Shown piece by piece: positions 1 through 7,993 of a DNA stretch of 11,949 nucleotides. Origin of the DNA: CAZTGZ01 sp044339595 (GTDB lineage Bacteria; Bacteroidota; Bacteroidia; NS11-12g; UBA9320); the NCBI GenBank assembly GCA_044339595.1, contig JBIIVF010000075.1, positions 1 through 11,949 of the forward strand, in the 5' to 3' direction. The position numbers and the translations under genes were made by a program. Position 1 is the stretch's first letter; the number at the start of each line of letters is the position of its first letter. The notes beneath the pieces are model-generated. The model worked only from the letters and a program-made list of their open reading frames with translations, searched no databases and was not told where the DNA came from.

Positions 1-1732
1 CCATTTCCATCATGCCTTTTTTATTCTCCTGAATGATCTTTTTGAGTTCTGTATATTCCGCAATCAGCTTGTCAGCCAGGGATTCCTTTTGTTTTAGGCG
101 GGCACTGTCTTCATAGAAGCGATTTCGTTCCGTTTCCGCTTCGGCAAGCAGTCGGTCTAATTTCAAAATGCGTTGATCTGTATAATTCCTGGCTTTGTCA
201 ATCACCGATTTCGGGATGCCTGCTTTTTCGGCGGCTTCAAAGGCATAAGAACTGCCGGGTTTCCCTGAAATGAGTGTATAAAGCGGTTGCAAATGCAGGG
301 TATCATACCCCATCGAAGCGTTGAACAATCCTGCTGTTTTGCTGGCGATTTTTTTGAGATTACTGAAGTGTGTGGTGATGATTCCAACGCAACTTTTTCG
401 GTTTATTTCAGAAAGGAATGCCTCTGCCATAGGTCCACCAAAGGTAGGATCGGTGCCGGTTCCCATTTCGTCAATCAGCACAAGACTTTTATCTCTTCCC
501 TTTTCCAGGATGGTTTGCATCGCCATCAAATGGGATGTGTACGAACTCAGGTTAGTTTCGAGCGATTGCTCATCGCCCATCACCAAAAAAATATCTTTAA
601 AGATACCTGCAGATGAATTCGAAGCGACTGAGACCGGAATGCCGCATTGAAACATATACTGAAGCAATCCTACGGTCTTTAAAGTCACTGATTTACCGCC
701 ACCATTCGGACCACTGATCACCATGATTCTATTTTCAACATTCAGGAAGACATCCTGACTTACCGGTGATTTCGAATCCCGGCCCATCGAAATGAGCAAC
801 AATGGGTGCCTGGCTTGATGCCATTGAACAGCCGGCTCATCCAGTACTTTGGGATTGAAGGCCTGTATTTTTATTCCGAAAATGGCCTTTGCTTGTAAGT
901 GGTCAAGTCTACCGACGAAAGTCAGATGATGCGCAATAACATCTGCATAAACATTCAATTCCTTGCAAACTTGTCTCAGGATTCTCTCTATTTCCCGATT
1001 GCGCTCCAGCTCCAACTCCTTATGTTCGTTGTTGATTTCAATCAATTCATCCGGTTCGATATACAGAATTTTCCCTCCTCCGGACTCATCATGCACATAA
1101 CCTCTCACCTTTCTTTTGTGTTCACTTAAAACAGGCAAAACAGGTCGACCGTCTTTGATGGTGATTTCCGTATCCGCCAAAAGCATCAACGATTTATATT
1201 TGGTGTACAGTCTTTGAATGCTTTGTTCTATCTCTTTTTCTGTTTTGCCGATTTTCTTTAAAATCTCCGCAAGCTTGGGCGAGGCATTGGGTTTTAAAGC
1301 ACCATCCTGTGTTAAAATACGATCTATCAAGGCAAGAATGCGAGATTCAGGCGTAATGCCGGAAGAAATCGCAATCAAAAAAGGAAAGTCTCCTTTTCTT
1401 TTGTCGAGCCATTCGATAATTTTAATCACTAACCTAGAATTCATGCGGATGGCATGCAGTTGATCTACGTTTAAAACAGATCCTTCAATGGATAAAATCT
1501 TTACGGCTTGAGCAATGTCAGGCAATCGGCTTTCTACCAAATATTTGCCTGATTTTACCACATCCATCATTTCCCTATTTTGGTTCATGCACAATCGCAC
1601 TTGATCCGCATCAAATAAGGGAGCCATGCTTTTGGTCAATCGCTCAGCTTCTGTTGTCAGACATTGATCCTGTATCAAAAAACGAATCCTGTCAAATCCG
1701 AGCTTTGTCTCAATTTCTTTAGGAAACATCAT
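1..1732 (-). CDS. mutS2: Endonuclease MutS2, C-terminus cut by window edge
   Basis: This is a MutS-family ATPase of the MutS2 branch, known for acting on recombination intermediates and stalled ribosomes rather than for mismatch repair. 577 residues are visible, against about 780-800 for the family. Residues 1 to about 310 form the helical clamp/lever region. The ABC-type ATPase follows: the RHPLL motif precedes the Walker A GPNGGGKS at 341-348, and Walker B is VLIDEMGTG with D421/E422, followed by ITTHFSNLK and GKPGSSYAFEAA. The charged helix after about residue 520 starts the coiled-coil linker. The Smr nuclease domain would lie off the left edge and cannot be judged. The start is the ATG at 1732-1730, which overlaps the stop of the upstream lipoprotein gene as ATGA, so the two genes are probably translationally coupled. 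Identification is very firm. Confidence 0.95.
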   Translation of the reverse strand, partial: MMFPKEIETKLGFDRIRFLIQDQCLTTEAERLTKSMAPLFDADQVRLCMNQNREMMDVVKSGKYLVESRLPDIAQAVKILSIEGSVLNVDQLHAIRMNSRLVIKIIEWLDKRKGDFPFLIAISSGITPESRILALIDRILTQDGALKPNASPKLAEILKKIGKTEKEIEQSIQRLYTKYKSLMLLADTEITIKDGRPVLPVLSEHKRKVRGYVHDESGGGKILYIEPDELIEINNEHKELELERNREIERILRQVCKELNVYADVIAHHLTFVGRLDHLQAKAIFGIKIQAFNPKVLDEPAVQWHQARHPLLLISMGRDSKSPVSQDVFLNVENRIMVISGPNGGGKSVTLKTVGLLQYMFQCGIPVSVASNSSAGIFKDIFLVMGDEQSLETNLSSYTSHLMAMQTILEKGRDKSLVLIDEMGTGTDPTFGGPMAEAFLSEINRKSCVGIITTHFSNLKKIASKTAGLFNASMGYDTLHLQPLYTLISGKPGSSYAFEAAEKAGIPKSVIDKARNYTDQRILKLDRLLAEAETERNRFYEDSARLKQKESLADKLIAEYTELKKIIQENKKGMMEM

Positions 1733-2088
1733 GGTTTTGAAAGTGAAATATCTGTGAGTTGATCAGCTGATTTTTCAAAAATATTATGCAATATTTTGGG
1801 ATGGTTGGAATAAAAAGACAAACTGCTATCCATTTGCCAAGATTCTATTTTGTGCAATTTGTAGATCTGTTGATAGCTGCTGTCGATATAGTTCAAAGAG
1901 ACTATGCCATTTTGCGAAAGCACTCTAAAACTGCCTTCAGCCAGCCGGATATCTGTTAGCACATTTGCCATTTTTTCTTCTGTTAAGACCCCACCCGGCA
2001 AATTTGGCTTGCGATTGGTACACGAAGTAAAGCTTAAAAAGGCTATCGTTAACGCGATGAGCGCACTTTTAGGTAATTTCGCAAGCAT
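1729..2088 (-). CDS. DUF4296-type small lipoprotein
   Basis: This is a short predicted lipoprotein of unknown function. From the ATG at 2088 it has 119 residues: one short positively charged n-region (MLAKLPKSA), a hydrophobic stretch, then a lipobox-like FTSC with the lipidated Cys at residue 23. The mature part has a proline-rich spacer (KPNLPGGVL), then EEKMANVLTDIRLAEG, which matches what I recall of the Bacteroidota DUF4296 family (ekM..iL.Di.laE). The rest is helical and polar. The reading frame stays open to a TTG at 2115, which would add nine residues (MKTKVKNKF); I prefer the ATG because it gives a compact, standard signal peptide. Its stop overlaps the mutS2 start by 4 bp. Co-transcription with mutS2 is clear, but no functional link is known to me. 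The family assignment is from memory. Confidence 0.8.
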   Translation of the reverse strand: MLAKLPKSALIALTIAFLSFTSCTNRKPNLPGGVLTEEKMANVLTDIRLAEGSFRVLSQNGIVSLNYIDSSYQQIYKLHKIESWQMDSSLSFYSNHPKILHNIFEKSADQLTDISLSKP

Positions 2089-2093
2089 GAATT

Positions 2094-2101
2094 TATTTTT
2101 G
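2094..2101 (+). promoter_or_regulatory. Possible -7 box for yggS
   Basis: TATTTTTG matches the Bacteroidota -7 consensus TAnnTTTG exactly and lies 65 bp before the yggS GTG, just upstream of the divergent lipoprotein ATG. No convincing TTTG -33 element sits at the expected distance. The motif is short and AT-rich, so a chance match is quite possible. Confidence 0.25.
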
Positions 2102-2166
2102 ACTTTTGTTTTCAATAGGTCTGAAAATGAATCTGTATTTCAATAAAATTCAAAACTAAGGATAAA

Positions 2167-2826
2167 GTGACGATTAAGGAACGTCTGGATTCGATTCAGC
2201 AAAATTTACCGGCCCATTGCAAATTGATTGTAGTATCAAAGTACCGCACCAGAGCTGAAATTGAGGAAGTTTATCAGACCGGACAAAGAATTTTTGCAGA
2301 AAATCGGGTTCAAAACCTGGTGGAAAGAAGAGGTGAATTGCCGGAGGATATTGAGTGGCATTTAATCGGACAACTTCAAACCAATAAGGTTAAATACATC
2401 GCTTCTTTTGTGGCGATGATTCACTCCCTTGACAGCATCAAATTGGCAGAAGAGATTCAAAAACAGGCGATAAAGCACAATCGAATCATTCCTTGTTTGA
2501 TACAATTGCACATAGCACAAGAAGAATCCAAATCAGGACTCCATCCCGACGAACTTGATACTTTCCTGAAGGATCCCATTTGGTCTTCACTGAATCGGGT
2601 GCAGATTTCAGGCGTGATGAGTATGGCTACCCTGACAGATGATCAGGATTTAATCAGAAGTGAATTCAGAAAAACGCGAGAAATCTTCGAAACCCTTAAA
2701 AAGCTTTATTTCAAAGACAACCCTCATTTTAAGCAGATTTCGATGGGGATGAGCAGCGATTATCAAATTGCTGCAGAAGAAGGCAGTTCGATGGTGCGGA
2801 TTGGAAGCCTCGTATTTGGGGGTTAG
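2167..2826 (+). CDS. yggS: YggS/PLPBP-family pyridoxal-phosphate homeostasis protein
   Basis: This is a cytosolic single-domain protein of the alanine-racemase barrel fold that binds PLP and helps balance B6 vitamers and amino/keto acid pools; the family has no known enzymatic activity. The 219 residues are close to the family norm. The PLP lysine is K25 in LIVVSKYR. Other family blocks are ENRVQN, EWHLIGQLQTNKVKYI, IHSLDS, and the C-terminal phosphate-binding stretch SMGMSSDY followed by VRIGSLVFG. Two usually conserved positions differ: AENRVQ instead of GENRVQ, and GQLQ instead of GHLQ. The start is the GTG at 2167, preceded by AAGGA at 2158-2162. There is an in-frame TGA at 2128, and the first internal ATG lies far beyond K25. 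The gene is divergent from the DUF4296-mutS2 pair and its stop overlaps that of convergent lysA. Confidence 0.93.
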   Translation: MTIKERLDSIQQNLPAHCKLIVVSKYRTRAEIEEVYQTGQRIFAENRVQNLVERRGELPEDIEWHLIGQLQTNKVKYIASFVAMIHSLDSIKLAEEIQKQAIKHNRIIPCLIQLHIAQEESKSGLHPDELDTFLKDPIWSSLNRVQISGVMSMATLTDDQDLIRSEFRKTREIFETLKKLYFKDNPHFKQISMGMSSDYQIAAEEGSSMVRIGSLVFGG

Positions 2827-4055
2827 ATTTCTACTAACACCTGGTTTCGCACCAAATCCTCAAAAGATTCGCGTTTACGGATGAGGTGGGCTTTGCCATC
2901 CAATACCAAAACCTCTGCAGGACGATAACGGCTGTTATAGTTCGAACTCATCGAAAAACCATATGCTCCGGCGTTGTAAATCGCCAAAATGTCGCCTTCT
3001 CTCACTTCATGCAATTGGCGATCATATCCCAGGGTATCAGTTTCACAGATGTACCCCACGATGGAATAAATGCGCTTGGTTCCTTTGGTATTTGAAAGGT
3101 TAACAATATGATGGTAAGCATCGTAAAACATGGGGCGGATAAGGTGATTTTGCCCTGAATCTACTCCTGCGAATACAGTGGAAGTGGTTTGCTTCACCAC
3201 ATTGGTTTTTACGAGGAAATATCCGGATTCACTCACCAGGTATTTGCCCGGCTCGAACCAAAGTTCGAGATCTCTTCCATACTTCTTGCAGAAAGTTTTA
3301 AAGCTCTTGGTGATTTTTTTACCGATGCTCTTCATATCGGCGGTAATGTCTCCTTCTTTGTAAGCCACCTTAAATCCTGATCCGAAGTCCATAAATTCAA
3401 GGTCTGCGAAACTGGAAGCCGCATCATACAACAACTCAGCCCCTCTCAGAAACACATCCGCATCTAAAATATCCGAACCGGTGTGCATGTGTAATCCGGT
3501 TACTTTGATGTTATAAGTTTCTACCACTCTTTTTACATGGGGCACTTGGTAGATGGAAATTCCGAATTTTGAATCGATATGCCCTACCGAGATGTTTTGA
3601 TTGCCACCTGCCATGATATGCGGGTTGAGGCGAATGCAACATGGTACTGTATTTCCATAAAGATGACCGAATTGTTCAAGGATGGAAATATTGTCGATAT
3701 TGATCATCACCCCTTTTTCTACAGCCATTTGAATCTCTTCAATGGATACACAATTGGGCGTATAGAGAATCTCTCCGGGGTTAAATCCCGCTAGCAATCC
3801 CAACTCTACTTCTTGAATGGATACGGTATCTAAACCTGAACCCAATTTACGCAAATACTTCATGATATTTACATTGGTCAAGGCTTTACAGGCATATTTA
3901 ATGCGCACATCTACTTCAGAAAAAGCATCCTTAATCTTATTGTATTGTTTTTCGATGGTAGCGGCATCATATACATACAGCGGTGTGCCGAAAGTTTCAC
4001 ATAAATCTAGGGCTTTAATGCCGCCGATATAAAATTGATTATGCTTAAGTTCCAT
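2823..4055 (-). CDS. lysA: Diaminopimelate decarboxylase LysA
   Basis: This PLP enzyme converts meso-diaminopimelate to L-lysine and CO2, the last step of lysine synthesis, in the cytosol. The 410 residues form a complete fold-type III decarboxylase. The PLP Schiff-base lysine is K57 in YACKA. HIDSKFGI is at about 159-166, and HTGS at 191-194 is the PLP-stacking histidine region. GSGFKVAYK replaces the usual glycine-rich loop, as in other Bacteroidota enzymes I recall. EPGKYLV, DSGQNHLIRP and YHHI follow; CETD at about 337-340 contains the catalytic cysteine contributed to the partner active site of the dimer, and GAYGFSMSSNYN closes the site. The start is ATG. It is the third gene after tamL and the M48 lipoprotein gene, 43 bp downstream, so it is probably in the same transcript. 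A related carboxynorspermidine decarboxylase is unlikely given the length and motifs. Confidence 0.94.
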   Translation of the reverse strand: MELKHNQFYIGGIKALDLCETFGTPLYVYDAATIEKQYNKIKDAFSEVDVRIKYACKALTNVNIMKYLRKLGSGLDTVSIQEVELGLLAGFNPGEILYTPNCVSIEEIQMAVEKGVMINIDNISILEQFGHLYGNTVPCCIRLNPHIMAGGNQNISVGHIDSKFGISIYQVPHVKRVVETYNIKVTGLHMHTGSDILDADVFLRGAELLYDAASSFADLEFMDFGSGFKVAYKEGDITADMKSIGKKITKSFKTFCKKYGRDLELWFEPGKYLVSESGYFLVKTNVVKQTTSTVFAGVDSGQNHLIRPMFYDAYHHIVNLSNTKGTKRIYSIVGYICETDTLGYDRQLHEVREGDILAIYNAGAYGFSMSSNYNSRYRPAEVLVLDGKAHLIRKRESFEDLVRNQVLVEI

Positions 4056-4098
4056 AAATTAGGTTAGAAAATTTTTGAAATCGCCGTTGTAAGAAGCG

Positions 4099-4911
4099 TT
4101 ACGGAAGGCTGGTCTTGAATTGATTGTAACGAGCGGTAAAGGTTTCCCCTTCCTTACCGCCTTTACTTTGCCAATATTCCAAAATAGCGGCAACGCGGTT
4201 ATCCGGATTGGGGTGCGTACTTAAAAATTCAGGTCCGCTCCCTGCTCCCAATGCAATCATCTTTTCAAAGAATCTGGCAGCGCCTCTGGCGTCATAGTTG
4301 GTTTGATACAGATAATCAACCGAGCGTTTATCTGATTCTGTTTCATTGGTTCTGCTATAGGTCAAGCCGATCATGCCTTTGGCTATTTGAGCCAATGTGC
4401 CTTGATTTTGACCCAAAAGAATGGCAAATAACACTTCTGTACCGTATTGTTTGGTTAGGGCTTCGGTTGAATGTCTTTCGGCAGCGTGGGCTATTTCATG
4501 ACCTAAAACGCCTGCAAACTGATCTTCTGAATCCAGAAACTTAATAATTCCGGTATAAACATAGATAAATCCTCCCGGGGTGCAGAATGCATTTAAGGTT
4601 GAATCATCTCTTAAAATGCGCATTCTCCAACTAAACGCATCTCTGTTTTTTACCACTCCTGAGTTCAAAATGGTATCTCTTATTCGGTAAAGATGGGCAT
4701 ACGCAGCAGGGTAAGTTGCACTATCTAAAGGAGGATAAGTGGTTGGATCTGCATCAATTTCAGCCGCCACCTGTTCACCAAAGGCGATGTCATCCGCCAA
4801 GTTGAAAAGATTGATCCCCGGATTATCATTATTTTCATCCTTGCACGACTCCAGTGCAAATGGAACGAAAGCAATAAATGTGAGAGCGATATATAAATTT
4901 CTTATCAACAT
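4099..4911 (-). CDS. M48-family zinc metalloprotease, lipoprotein
   Basis: This is a predicted membrane-anchored, periplasm-facing peptidase related to the LoiP/YcaL/BepA group, which in E. coli removes misassembled outer-membrane proteins. The 270 residues begin with a signal peptide and a lipobox-like LESC; Cys23 would be lipidated, followed by an Asp/Asn-rich tether (KDENNDN). The protease domain has FCTPGGFIYVYTG at 109-121, the zinc motif HEIAH with H138, E139 and H142, and NETESDKR at 189-196, where E190 (or E192) should be the third zinc ligand. STHPNPDNR near the C-terminus is typical of the family. No TPR domain is present, so it is nearer to LoiP/YcaL than to BepA in build. The ATG lies 3 bp after the tamL stop, which implies coupled translation. 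The specific substrate is not known; its partnership with TamL is inferred from position. Confidence 0.92.
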   Translation of the reverse strand: MLIRNLYIALTFIAFVPFALESCKDENNDNPGINLFNLADDIAFGEQVAAEIDADPTTYPPLDSATYPAAYAHLYRIRDTILNSGVVKNRDAFSWRMRILRDDSTLNAFCTPGGFIYVYTGIIKFLDSEDQFAGVLGHEIAHAAERHSTEALTKQYGTEVLFAILLGQNQGTLAQIAKGMIGLTYSRTNETESDKRSVDYLYQTNYDARGAARFFEKMIALGAGSGPEFLSTHPNPDNRVAAILEYWQSKGGKEGETFTARYNQFKTSLP

Positions 4912-4914
4912 GGT

Positions 4915-7176
4915 TTAAAATGGGTAACCTATTGCAATATTCATCAATGTTTGGGTAAAAAACCATTTCTTCTCCGATAAATTTGAGATTACCCAACGGT
5001 TTTCTAATGGGTACGACGGGTCATGCAATGGAATGCCCCAGTCGGCACGAATGATAAAAAAACTAAAATCGGCCCGCAACCCTAAACCGGTATTGATGGC
5101 AAATTCATTATAAAATCGGTTGAATTGAAACTTGGCATTGTTAAAAATACTATCCGCTTTCACGTTCCAGATGTTTCCGGCATCCATAAACAAGGCTCCT
5201 TCCAGGATACCTTTAAATATCACGAAACGATATTCAAGATTTCCCTGAAGCAACATTTCTCCAGACTTATCAATCTGAACTCCCTGATTATCAGAATAGG
5301 AACCCGGCCCGATGGTTCTCGGTCTCCAGGCCCGTAAACTATTACTTCCTCCTACGAAAAATCTCCTTTCAAAAGGAAAAAATGCATCTCCAAGTGGATA
5401 TCCTAAACCTAAGTAAGCCCGATAAACCACCTTATTATTTTCATCCAATTGATGATGATATCGAATGTCCACATCCGAACGAACAAATCTTGAAAAAGGT
5501 ACTCCCAGAATTTTTTGGTCTGTAAATAGTTTCGAAAACAACAACCCGGATAATTCAAGTACATTTGAATTGATGCTGAGATAATTTTTCGGACTGATGG
5601 TTTTATTGGAGTAATAGAGAGCGAACTTGGGACCGGTAATTAAATAATTGCTAAAAAGACGGGCAATGAATAGGCTGTCTTTGGCATTCAGCTGATCTCT
5701 GAAATTACTGTTCACTTCTGCCTTGTTAAAACTGATCTGAAAAGGGGTGAGATAATAACTGAGTAATTTTTTATTCAGTTGATAGCTGTAGCTAAAAGGC
5801 AGAACCGTTCGGCTAAAATTCGGGTTTCTTTCATCTAAAAAAGAAGCAGTGAGGATGGTCTTGTTATTTTGAAAACGAACATTCCGGTCGAGCTTCTTTA
5901 AGCCTATCAGTTTCGGAAAGGTCAGGTTCAATGAAAAGTTATTGGAAATATTGCTTAATGGCCCCAGATTGCTTTGCGCATTGAATTGTGTTTCGAAGGT
6001 AGTTCTCCAGGAAATGTTAAATTCTTCTGCATTGCCAAAGACATTCTTATTTCTGAGGATAAATTCATTGGCAATACCATAGTTTCTTCCCAAATTGTTT
6101 TGAAGACCAAGACTTCTTTCTGTAGTGATAACCTGAGGTTCCCAAATAAAATCGTGTTTCGGTGCCGGTGCCAGTTGGATTAAACATTCGAGCCCGTTCA
6201 AAGACGTGTCTGCATTGAATACAATATTCACAAACTTAAATAAGCCCAAACCCAGTAATTTGCTGTAGGTTACGTCTACATTTTGTTGTCTGAATAGCTG
6301 TTTTTCACCTATGATGACTGAACTATTCAAAATCGGCATTTTTAGGTTGAAACCATTGAGTTTATAAAATACCCCATTGCTTTTGATGGTTTCATCTTCA
6401 GCTTGTCCGGTTTCAAAAGCTACGGTTACTTTTCTGATAATCTGCGGTTTATGATGAGAACCATCGCTTTTCATCCGAATATTAACACTGATGACAGCTG
6501 ATTTTTGATTAAATAAAGTATCCAATTTAAAATCGATGAAAGCCTTGTTGAAGTTGTAATAACCGTTATTCTTGAGGAGGGCTGCAATGCGCTCTCTTTC
6601 TGCTGCCATCAAATCAAAATCCGTTGGCTTTCCGGCGCGAATTTTGGCATTGGCAGATGACCCTTCCACCAATTGATAGATATCTTTATCGTCACAAATG
6701 AGTTTAACAGAACTGATTTTATACACTGGGCCTTCTTCAATCCAGTAAGTGATGGTGGTTCTTTTTAAAAATGTTTTAGAGGTATATTTTACTTTAACAT
6801 CAAAATACCCTTTATTGAATACATAAGCCTTAAGATTTTCGGCCGATTTGCGTATGAGCATGGTATCGGTCAATACAGGAGGCTCTCCCACCGTGTTCAT
6901 CAAAAGCTTTCTAATTCGACCTGTATCCTGCAGTTCTCGGTTTATCACATGCTTAGCTCCAACCTGATAGGCCCACAAGTGAAATTTAACAACCCCCAGG
7001 ATTTTCCGATTCGGTTGATGTTTGATTTGTTCGTTTAAATCACTGTTGCTGGCTTCGTCAAATCCTTCAAATTTATTGCGTTGGAGCAACGTTCGATCTT
7101 TTGGGACCAGCTTTGTTAGGTTACAAGACGAAAGAATCATCGAACCAACTCCAAGCCAAATAAGTGCTATCCACAT
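4915..7176 (-). CDS. tamL: BamA/TamA-family outer-membrane lipoprotein (TamL type)
   Basis: This is an Omp85-superfamily assembly factor of the lipid-modified kind known from Bacteroidota as TamL. The 753 residues begin with a hydrophobic signal peptide and lipobox ILSSC; Cys18 would be lipidated, followed by NLTKLVPKDRTLL, a typical TamL opening. POTRA-like repeats fill about 30-340 (for example NKGYFDVKVKY and NNGYYNFNKAFIDF). The rest is a 16-strand-type beta barrel. The conserved loop-6 block GGSNSLRAW followed by GPGSY starts at 609, with R615 the family arginine but RAW in place of RGF. The protein ends in NIAIGYPF with a terminal aromatic, as in outer-membrane barrels. The signal peptide has no Lys/Arg before the hydrophobic core, but no earlier ATG, GTG or TTG is in frame nearby. 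It leads the operon with the M48 gene and lysA. No tamB-like gene is seen beside it, so the exact role is less sure than the family. Confidence 0.88.
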   Translation of the reverse strand: MWIALIWLGVGSMILSSCNLTKLVPKDRTLLQRNKFEGFDEASNSDLNEQIKHQPNRKILGVVKFHLWAYQVGAKHVINRELQDTGRIRKLLMNTVGEPPVLTDTMLIRKSAENLKAYVFNKGYFDVKVKYTSKTFLKRTTITYWIEEGPVYKISSVKLICDDKDIYQLVEGSSANAKIRAGKPTDFDLMAAERERIAALLKNNGYYNFNKAFIDFKLDTLFNQKSAVISVNIRMKSDGSHHKPQIIRKVTVAFETGQAEDETIKSNGVFYKLNGFNLKMPILNSSVIIGEKQLFRQQNVDVTYSKLLGLGLFKFVNIVFNADTSLNGLECLIQLAPAPKHDFIWEPQVITTERSLGLQNNLGRNYGIANEFILRNKNVFGNAEEFNISWRTTFETQFNAQSNLGPLSNISNNFSLNLTFPKLIGLKKLDRNVRFQNNKTILTASFLDERNPNFSRTVLPFSYSYQLNKKLLSYYLTPFQISFNKAEVNSNFRDQLNAKDSLFIARLFSNYLITGPKFALYYSNKTISPKNYLSINSNVLELSGLLFSKLFTDQKILGVPFSRFVRSDVDIRYHHQLDENNKVVYRAYLGLGYPLGDAFFPFERRFFVGGSNSLRAWRPRTIGPGSYSDNQGVQIDKSGEMLLQGNLEYRFVIFKGILEGALFMDAGNIWNVKADSIFNNAKFQFNRFYNEFAINTGLGLRADFSFFIIRADWGIPLHDPSYPLENRWVISNLSEKKWFFTQTLMNIAIGYPF

Positions 7177-7249
7177 ACTTTTGACCGTATTGAATGCACC
7201 TTGATGGCAGAAAACTTTCGCTATTTTCGCCCTGTAATTAATTTTTTGT
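7177..7249. promoter_or_regulatory. Divergent promoter spacer, tamL / RNA methyltransferase
   Basis: These 73 bp separate two head-to-head genes and should hold both promoters. On the plus strand, TATTTTCG at 7222-7229 matches the Bacteroidota -7 box TAnnTTTG with one mismatch. A CTTG ending at 7203 lies 18 bp before it as a poor -33 candidate. On the minus strand I see no good -7 box in the spacer itself. The function is inferred from gene layout; the boxes are weak. Confidence 0.35.
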
Positions 7250-7993
7250 TTGATTAGCCATATTACATCCCGGGAGTTAAAAACACTTCAATCATTAAAA
7301 CTGAAGAAGTTCAGGCAAAAATATGGCCTATTTGTGGTGGAAGGAGAAAAAATCGTTGATGAATTACTCCACAGTGATTTCAGATTGGTTTATATTGTAG
7401 CCACTGCCGATCGAATAAGCGATGTAGAAACCAATTACCCGGATAAGGATATTCGCGAAATTACGGTTGCCGATTATCAAAAAATGAGCTCCTTATCTAC
7501 CCCTCCGGGCATCGCTGCACTCCTCGAAATTCCGAATAGTGAGTCAGTAGAAAGCAGCATTACTGAAAGCACATTGTATCTCGACGGGATCAAAGATCCG
7601 GGAAATTTAGGAACCCTCATCCGGATAGCAGATTGGTATGGAATCAGGGATGTATTTTGTTCTGAAGATACCGTTGATTGTTACAATCCGAAAGTGTTAA
7701 GTGCCACCATGGGATCGATTGCAAGGGTTCGGGTACATTATGAAACTTTTGAACGGTTCAACGATCGATGTAAAATTCCGAAAGTTGCGATGGTGATGAA
7801 TGGAGAACCACTGCATACCTATGCCCTGCCAGAAAAAGCGGCTGTGATGATTGGCAGTGAATCGCATGGGATTCATCCAGAAATTTTGCCGTTGGCGGAC
7901 GCTTTGTTGACCATCCATAAAACCGGAGCAGCCGAAAGCTTGAATGCGGGTATTGCTGCGGCGATTGTTTGTGATCGACTGGTGAATCGGTGA
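7250..7993 (+). CDS. SpoU/TrmH-family RNA 2'-O-methyltransferase
   Basis: This is a predicted SAM-dependent ribose methyltransferase of the SPOUT class acting on rRNA or tRNA. The 247 residues are typical. Residues 1 to about 95 form the RNA-binding substrate domain (KKFRQKYGLFVVEGEKIV resembles the L30e-like N-terminus of RlmB-type enzymes). The catalytic domain carries motif 1 LDGIKDPGNLGTLIR at 111-125 with the N119 and R125 positions, motif 2 NPKVLSATMGSI at 146-157, and the SAM-knot motif 3 MIGSESHGI at 200-208 with GAAESLNAGIAAAI at 226-239. The start is a TTG at 7250: an in-frame TAA lies at 7235, and the first in-frame ATG (residue 79) would delete the RNA-binding domain. The target nucleotide (RlmB-like, TrmH-like or other) cannot be told from the sequence. 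Divergent from tamL. Confidence 0.92.
   Translation: MISHITSRELKTLQSLKLKKFRQKYGLFVVEGEKIVDELLHSDFRLVYIVATADRISDVETNYPDKDIREITVADYQKMSSLSTPPGIAALLEIPNSESVESSITESTLYLDGIKDPGNLGTLIRIADWYGIRDVFCSEDTVDCYNPKVLSATMGSIARVRVHYETFERFNDRCKIPKVAMVMNGEPLHTYALPEKAAVMIGSESHGIHPEILPLADALLTIHKTGAAESLNAGIAAAIVCDRLVNR

Noticed and set aside
287..650. Two overlapping plus-strand frames of 109 codons.
   Set aside because: They are antisense to the MutS2 ATPase domain, whose Walker A and B motifs read cleanly on the other strand.
2089..2115. N-terminal extension of the DUF4296 lipoprotein to a TTG start.
   Set aside because: It would add a nine-residue Lys-rich lead to an already complete signal peptide; the internal ATG is simpler, though the TTG is not excluded.
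7316..7323. Minus-strand TATTTTTG, a perfect -7 box, considered as the tamL promoter.
   Set aside because: It lies 139 bp upstream of the tamL ATG inside the methyltransferase coding region and has no -33 partner; several such matches are expected by chance in 12 kb.
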